Assembly: GCA_023362775.1 (NCBI GenBank)
Contig: JALMGJ010000019.1
Location: 5,130,001 to 5,194,000 of the forward strand
Length of the DNA: 64,000 bases
Direction of reading: 5' to 3'
DNA from: Charina bottae
Lineage: Eukaryota > Chordata > Lepidosauria > Squamata > Charinaidae
Part shown: piece after piece, positions 58,009-64,000 of the stretch
How the letters are laid out: every line of letters starts with the position of its first letter
Position numbering within the stretch: the stretch's first letter is position 1
The notes under the pieces: model-generated
What the model saw: the letters and a program-made list of their open reading frames with translations, nothing else
Databases searched by the model: none
Told to the model about the DNA's origin: nothing
Program-made: the position numbers and the translations under genes

Positions 58009-58347
58009 TATTCTCAAAGCCAGAAGACCAGAACACCTCCTTGCCAGCAATCATCACCCAGATATGCAAAGATTAACACCAGGATTAGCACCAGAGGAAC
58101 AATCAAACAGCACAATGTACCCTAATCAAGGAACTATTAACTCAGTCAATCAACCAAGCAGCAAACAACAACCCAATCAAGGAAGTCCTAAGGAGAGAAC
58201 AACACCTCCACCAACACAAGCAGGACAAGCCAGGGTATATAAACAGAGAGCAAGTCCCACTCCCTTTTCGCACTGAAGATGTTGCCTAGCCTGGCAATGA
58301 AACGTCCGCAAGAAGACAACAAGGCTCAGAGAGCACCAAGGACTCCA
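58009..58347 (+). mobile_element. Penelope-like retroposon 3' part, 11-bp TSD, ribozyme-like core intact
   Basis: Same family as 55262-55719 and the same orientation, but a separate insertion: its own 11-bp duplication, tattctcaaat, at 57998-58008 and 58348-58358. Both copies end in ggactcca. It is truncated further at the 5' side and starts within the Gln/Asn/Pro-rich region (the frame reads RRPEHLLASNHHPDMQ). A tatataaa motif (58236-58243) lies about 30 bases before the hammerhead-like core, as in the LTR-like repeat of such elements. Confidence 0.75.
58262..58318 (+). ncRNA. hammerhead-ribozyme-like core
   Basis: Parts in order: box ctgaaga (58273-58279), one extra u, stem II gttgcc / ggcaat (58281-58286 and 58293-58298, one G-U pair) with loop tagcct, then gaaa (58299-58302), cg, and uc (58305-58306) as the expected cleavage site. 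Stem I may form between ccttttcg before the box and cgcaagaag after it, with two mismatches. Stem III would be just acgt, a self-complementary tetramer, as in hammerheads thought to act as dimers. Penelope-like elements are known to carry hammerhead motifs. The extra base before stem II is atypical. Confidence 0.5.
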
Positions 58348-58358
58348 TATTCTCAAAT

Positions 58359-61300
58359 AAGTACTATGAAATCACTGTTAGTAGCAGATAAATATGCCTT
58401 AAGGAAGATATTCTCTTATGGATAGCATCCATAACATTTGCAAAATGTTTTTAATAAAATGTCCAATAAGAAAAGTCTGTCCTACAAACTCAACATCATA
58501 TTCTCAGAGGAAAGCCATATAAAGCATGACTGGAAATAGATGCCTTGGCTGTAAGATAACATCATTCCAAAATCCCAAATGTATTCATCTCGGCAGGCCA
58601 GGTAGCAAATATCTGCCATAAACTTGCTGGAGATTCTGGGATTTGAAGTCTCATCACATATGGTCAATAGTAGGTTTGAGAAGGTTGTCATATAGCAAAT
58701 AGTTTTCACATGAGATAGAGAGGGGATTTATGTACTCATCCAAAACTCCCCTAGGCATATGAAATTAATCACATGGATTGTTGGATTCAGTATTCTTATT
58801 TCACAGTAGTGCTGCCAAAGTCCACGGCTGTTATTCTAGAAGGAACAGTTCTGTCCATTGTGACATTTATCTATTCAGCATTTTAGATAACTGACAAAAA
58901 TGAAAAGGCTCTGTTGGATTCAAAGCAAGCTTCCACTAGTCCAACAAGAATAATTATTCCCAGAATAATAATTATAATCTCTCCAGGCCTGAGGAGAGAA
59001 TGAGCCAAGCACTTTTAAGTCTTGTACAGTCAACAGACTGCATGGGGAAGAGATGGGGGAAACTTTGTGTGGTATCAATCCTCATGAACTGATCCATTAT
59101 AACATTTGAAAAACCTTTTGGGTTACTCTCTGCTAGAACGTAAAGCTGTAGGATTCTTCCAGAACAAGTTGCTGAGCATTGATATGCCTGCAGATCTGAC
59201 ATTTCTAATTATGTTTTCAAACTCAATGAGATTTTCTCTAAAAAGTAAGAAGTAAGATGTTATGGTGGTTCCTACCATAGATGAGGATTGTGGGAGACCA
59301 ATACCCTATGAGGCATACTTGGAGGCTACTTCTCCAAGTAAAAATAACCTGAGAATGCTCCAAAAGTGAAGACCCTGGTGTTCTTTAGGAGGACTATAAT
59401 TCCTTTGTGAGGCCGTTCCTCATTTCTGGACATCAGAAGCAATTATGTCAATGATATGCATGGACTGAAGTTGTGGCCTAGCAACAGAAAATCTGAAGAG
59501 TAAGAGTCAGAGATGTGATAGTGTCACATTTCCACTCTTAACCGCACCAAAGCCCGGGGGGGGGGGGGAGAATGCTGAAATCAGACAGCCTTAATTTGGC
59601 CCCTTTGCTGCCAAATGTCAGCAGCATAAGAATCAATAAAACCATCAACAAAGCCCATCAGGCATAATAAGAATCAACAAAGCCCAAAAGTCTCAACAAA
59701 GCCTATCAGCAATGGAACAACCACTCCATGGGGTGTTCCCTATTATCCTTGAAGAAACAGGTCTTGATCTTCAGCTACCATTCCAGAATAATGAACATAA
59801 TGAGTAGCTAGGCACTGCCATCAGCACTTGAGCAGCCAATTCTGGGATAAATAGATCTCACAGCCTCCAAGGCAATTCATATGTCCAGCAATTTGGAGTA
59901 GATCTGTTTGCCTACTTGTGATTCCACACATCCATTTTACTCCATCCTAGGCAATAAACTTGAGCAACCTGTCTATTTTCTTTTAATATTCTCTAGAGAG
60001 CTTGGATTCCATAAAATAAATAGATTAGAATCTTCCATAAGAGGGTTTCTTGCCATCGTAGAACAGATGCATTTTATTTCAGCCATTTTCTTCAATTAGG
60101 AAGTCATCAAAGTATAATTCAACATGAGATAAAAATAAAAGCAGAGGTTTTAAAACATTTGTTCAAAATTGGGTACCCAAATGTTGAACTAATTGTTGGA
60201 TGAAGAGAAACAAACTAAACAATGAAAAGGAAAGAAACCGAAAGCTCTTTCTAGATCTAACAGGGATGATTTGTAAACATGTTTGAGTTGTTCAACACAG
60301 AGATACATTATATGTATATTTCTATGCATATCTCTTCCTCTTAGGAAGGAACATTGGACAAAGCCTGAATTCAAGTATTCAAGTTCAGTCTCAGTAATGA
60401 ATGTTGACTGGCTAACTTTGGGCCAATCAGTAGGTCAACACAGCCAACCTCACAGGAGCTTTCAGGGGAGGTTAGATATAAATGCTAATCATTTCACTCT
60501 TTCAGCTTGATCCAATCCCTTCCTCACATTGTCAGTGCAGAAACTGAATACATATTATGGCAGTGACCAAGATGGGGAGTCTTGCTTAACCCACTGATAG
60601 AGCAGGGCAAAGAAAGCTGGCTCCTTTTTAAGGAGCAGGTTTGTCAGAAGTGAGTTGATAAAGATGGCTGTCCAGATCCCTCCCCACTTCCCAGCAGACC
60701 TGCACAAGATTCCCATAACCTTGGGCCTTCAATTTAAAGAATTCTTCATCAGCCTGTGCTTCTTTCCTTTGATGCTGGGTTAGTTAGAAGCAGATGAGAA
60801 CTGGAATGTTCAGCTCCCCTTTCTTTCATGAAAGCACAGGAAGAGGAGATCACATCTTCCTTCCTTCACTAAAGCCCATGGCTCATACATACCCTTTGAC
60901 TCTATTAGTGGGATAAGGGCCTCCACCCAGAGGTCCAGAAAAAGCCACCAGAGCATCACCTGCATCATGACATCACTGGGCAAATGATGTGAACTGACTC
61001 AAATGACATTATTCACATCTTTGTGTTATGGCGTGCCACCCATGAAGGCTTCTCTACCTTGTCCCTCTTGTCCACTAAAGATGCCCACAACCTCCAGAAC
61101 AAACAAATATTGACTTTCTTTCTCCTCCCTGCCTCAACATCCTTGATAATCTTGAACGTCCTAAAATACCATGTTTGCCGTGTTGAGATAGACCTTTTCT
61201 GCTCAGAAGCAACTGAGGAACCAGCCCTTAATTATTACATGAAAATAATTATATCATATTTTGCATAATATTAGAGCTTTCTTTGGAGATTTAGAACTTA

Positions 61301-62125
61301 AGCCAAATGTGCAGATGTTCCTATAGCTCTTCCTTTCTTGCATTATTGCTCCATTCATAAGTACATATCAATTTTTAAAAGAGTTATTATTTACTTTCCA
61401 CAATATTATGACTGTATCTGGCACAAGCTATGAGCTTAGACACTGAATATACATTCCCTCATCTCAGGCACAATCTACATCTTCATGAGGAAGAGATGTG
61501 CTTTGTCACATACACAGTCATCTATTCCAGCCCCACCTCTCCTGGATATAGAAACGTTTGGGGCTATTTTAAAATAGAAAGCTGAGAAAAGCCGTGGACT
61601 AACATTGTCCTCCTTAGTTTTTGATTAAAACCCAGAATCTCCAGGAATCTGGGAAAAGTCCAGATGACTTGAAGCTTAAACTTCTATTTGTGTAGGAATA
61701 GGTAAAAACATTTACTGTAGATAGAGTTTTGTGGTAGATTGTGGATATCTGTGAGAATTTGAATCCTGCTCAAAAAGCCTTTGTAGCAGACCAGTACATT
61801 TTGTGGTCTATCTGGAGCATTGCATTTTCATTTTTACAATTTATCTTTACCCATATTGCTTATTTGCTTTTTAATATTTAAAATTAAAAGAGGGATATAT
61901 TTTATAATTTTAAATAAAGTGTGATTATGTCTTGTGAGATGGTTCTATCTCCCAATAAATGGTTAAAACCTGTAGCCACAAACCATTAAGCTGAATACAA
62001 AGGTATGTAGGCTATTTTATAGACATTAGTTTATTTCTTTTTACCTTTTGGTTACCGGAATGGCAGCAAAGAGTGCAAGAGACCTCTCTAACACACATAC
62101 CAGGGTAGGGGGAAGAACACAGGGA
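58359..62125. other. no recognisable gene; one SINE remnant
   Basis: Mostly unassigned. 'ttgactggctaactttgggc' and 'agccaacctcacaggagc' at 60400-60470 are a worn copy of the second SINE family. A G-run lies at 59557-59568. Frames of 61-81 codons have no motifs. Confidence 0.4.
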
Positions 62126-62137
62126 AAGCTAGCCTTA

Positions 62138-62479
62138 AGGTAAAGGTAAAGGTTCCCCCCGCACATTTGTGCAGTCATGTCCGACTCTAGGGGCCGGTGC
62201 TCATCTCCGTTTGTTAGCCGAAGAGCCAGCACTGTCCGAAGACGCTTCCACGGTCATGTGGCCAGCATGACGCACGCGGAACGCTGTTACCTTCCCACTG
62301 AAGTGGTACCTATTCATCTACTTGCATTTGTATGCTTTCAAATTGCTAGGTTGGCAAGAGCTGGGGCTGGTGCGCGAGCTCACTCCGTCACGCGGGGCTA
62401 GGGTCTCGAACCTCCGAACTTGCGATCTTTTGATCGACAAGCCTGGCGTCTTACCCGCTGAGCCACCGCGCCCCCTTTT
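62138..62479 (-). mobile_element. Sauria-type SINE, full length, 12-bp TSD
   Basis: Complete minus-strand copy, with the tail (aaggtaaaggtaaagg) at the left and the tRNA head at the right. A perfect 12-bp TSD, aagctagcctta, lies at 62126-62137 and 62480-62491. Confidence 0.97.
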
Positions 62480-62702
62480 AAGCTAGCCTTAGCCTTATAC
62501 AAAAATGAATGTTTGCTGCCTTCACCCAGTAGGCAGGTGAAGATTAGTAGGACATCATATTATACTTGGTTAATGTTAACATTTTATTTCCTGGTGGCTC
62601 CATGTTTTTGGCCATTTGTTAAAATAGCAATTCAATGCAAATTGAAAATCTTAGTAACCAGGTTAAGTTTCTGTGATCATAGCCATCATGAGACATGCCT
62701 GT

Positions 62703-62890
62703 AAAGTTTTTATTTATTTTATTTATTTATTTTCCATCCTGCCTTTATTATTTTTATAAATAACTCAAGGTGGTGAACATACCAAGTACTCCTTCCTCCT
62801 CCTCTTTTCCCCACAACAACAACCCAGTGAGGTGAGTTGGGCTGAGCGAGAGGGACTGGCCCAAGGTCTCCCAGTTGGCTTTCATGGAGT
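62703..62890 (-). mobile_element. tRNA-derived SINE (second family), 3' part with alternate tail
   Basis: Minus-strand order: 'ccaactgggagacc', 'gggccagtccctctcgctc', 'agcccaactcacctcact' and 'gggttgttgttgtgggg', then 'ccttgagttatttataaa', 'ataaaggcaggat' and an AAAT tail. This is the tail form seen at 36850-37265. The head is missing. The 161-codon frame 63204-62719 runs across it by chance. Confidence 0.75.
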
Positions 62891-62892
62891 CT

Positions 62893-64000
62893 CAAGTTCT
62901 GATCCAGTGGAATTTTTAAACTTGGCTGACAGACAGCAATCATTTGAATGGAATTTGGATGCCTGCCCTCAAGTGTAAAGTAAAGAACTACAGCCAGAAC
63001 ATGTGTGAACCAACAATCAAGGTTTCCATGCAAATGCTTTAATTGACTTAACAAGCATCTGTGTAGGAATGGTAATGGTGGATTGTTAAATCCATGTTGC
63101 AGCCATGTTAAACTGCAAATTAATTTGCTGTTCAATATGACTGATGTCTCCTTGTATAACTCAAGGCTAGAACCTGAGCAAAGACTGTTGGAGTAATAGC
63201 CCAAATTATAACTATTGAATTACACAATGCATACAAAAGCTATTTTCCCTTTCAGTAATTGAAAAAGCACTACGACAAGCAAAAATATTCACAGTCAGCA
63301 AAAACGAAAATCCAGGAAGAGGATCAATACACTATTGGAAAAAACAATAGATCTCTAAATTCCGGGCACTCAACACTGGAACAGATTTAAAGAAGAAACT
63401 CCTAAGGGGAAACCGTTCAGTATGCTGTCAACTCAAGTCTTGTAAAGTAAATGAAAATGACTACACCAAAGAAAGAATTTCAGCCATTACTTAGCTTGCC
63501 AAATCTGGCTTTCTTCTGAACAGAGAAGAGCACAATCTGTAATATAAAAATAATGCATCTAAGGATTGAACATTTGTACCATATTTACACCAGAGATTCA
63601 GAAATACAAGCAGTTTTGCTTGTGTTGTTGGTGCAGGCTCAGTGATTTTGCAAAAAAAGTGTGTGTGTGTATTACGGCACCCTGTTACTGCCTCACAAGA
63701 AGGGGAAGAATAAGATCAATCTCTGCTACCTTCCCCACTACCAGAAGTGTCCTGGGAACAACCTTAAATACACTCAGAACCTTCTTATGACTTTCTGCAC
63801 ATCATCCCTTTCATAGTTATTTCAAAGGCACCGTGAAAACTTGCCTTGTCTCTTTAGCGCACAACTTTGTAAATTTTTCCCAGCACCGGATAGGGCTCAT
63901 GTTAACATCCATATTTTCGTCACTGAATCTTAATTCTGGTGTTTGCTTGCCTGTTTATTCTGACGACCACCTAGCTGGGTGGATAGCAGGGCTCTGATGT
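62893..64000. other. no recognisable gene
   Basis: AT-rich. 63230-63540 has an A-rich, coding-like texture (frequent aaa/gaa codons) but no frame stays open and no family is recognised. Confidence 0.35.

Noticed and set aside
62719..63204. 161-codon minus-strand frame
   Set aside because: Its C-terminal half lies in a SINE tail; the rest has no recognised motif or splice context.

Overview
The window reads as vertebrate intergenic or intronic DNA from a squamate reptile (lizard or snake; I cannot say which). The basis is the repeat content: eleven copies of a tRNA-derived SINE whose 3' end is BovB-like (the Sauria SINE design), a BovB/RTE LINE 3' half, several CR1/L2-superfamily LINE copies of different ages, Penelope-like retroposons, a Ty1/copia fragment, hAT-like MITEs and many CA/TA/AAT microsatellites. 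I find no convincing host protein-coding exon, no intact tRNA or rRNA gene, and nothing bacterial. Almost all long open frames are transposon remnants, or arise from tandem repeats whose unit is a multiple of three.

Layout. 1-11.5 kb: a 5S-rRNA-derived retroposon split by a Sauria SINE, an old LINE reverse-transcriptase (RT) remnant at 5.5-6.4 kb and a 330-bp polypurine tract at 8 kb. 11.5-24 kb: SINEs with clear target-site duplications (TSDs), an old direct duplication (12.9 and 14.5 kb), MITEs (one with a GC-rich 39-bp minisatellite) and a 150-bp retroposon with a hammerhead-ribozyme-like core at 23.5 kb. 24.5-27 kb: a 350-bp inverted duplication with 1.75 kb between its arms, and a perfect 37-bp-arm palindrome beside the right arm. 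31.6-32.5 kb: BovB. 33.6-38 kb: a LINE C-terminal remnant and a SINE with an internal 102-bp triplication. 40.7-44.9 kb: an L2-type LINE that lost its RT, a SINE, a copia RT with its 3' LTR and a fold-back microsatellite. 45-64 kb: further SINEs, LINE tails, 5S-derived copies and two Penelope-like insertions, one with a hammerhead-like core.

How the parts relate. BovB and CR1/L2 LINEs are the usual source of enzymes for the SINEs, which copy LINE 3' ends. Exact TSDs show that most SINE and Penelope-like copies are separate insertions. The most interesting signals are (1) three retroposon families sharing a hammerhead-like fold with the same one-nucleotide irregularity, (2) five 5S-derived copies, three of which share the same 3' junction, (3) the 24.5-27 kb inverted duplication plus palindrome, and (4) two palindromic mini-elements carrying CTCF-type motifs. 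Family names come from recognition by eye. Nothing here was tested with a database search.
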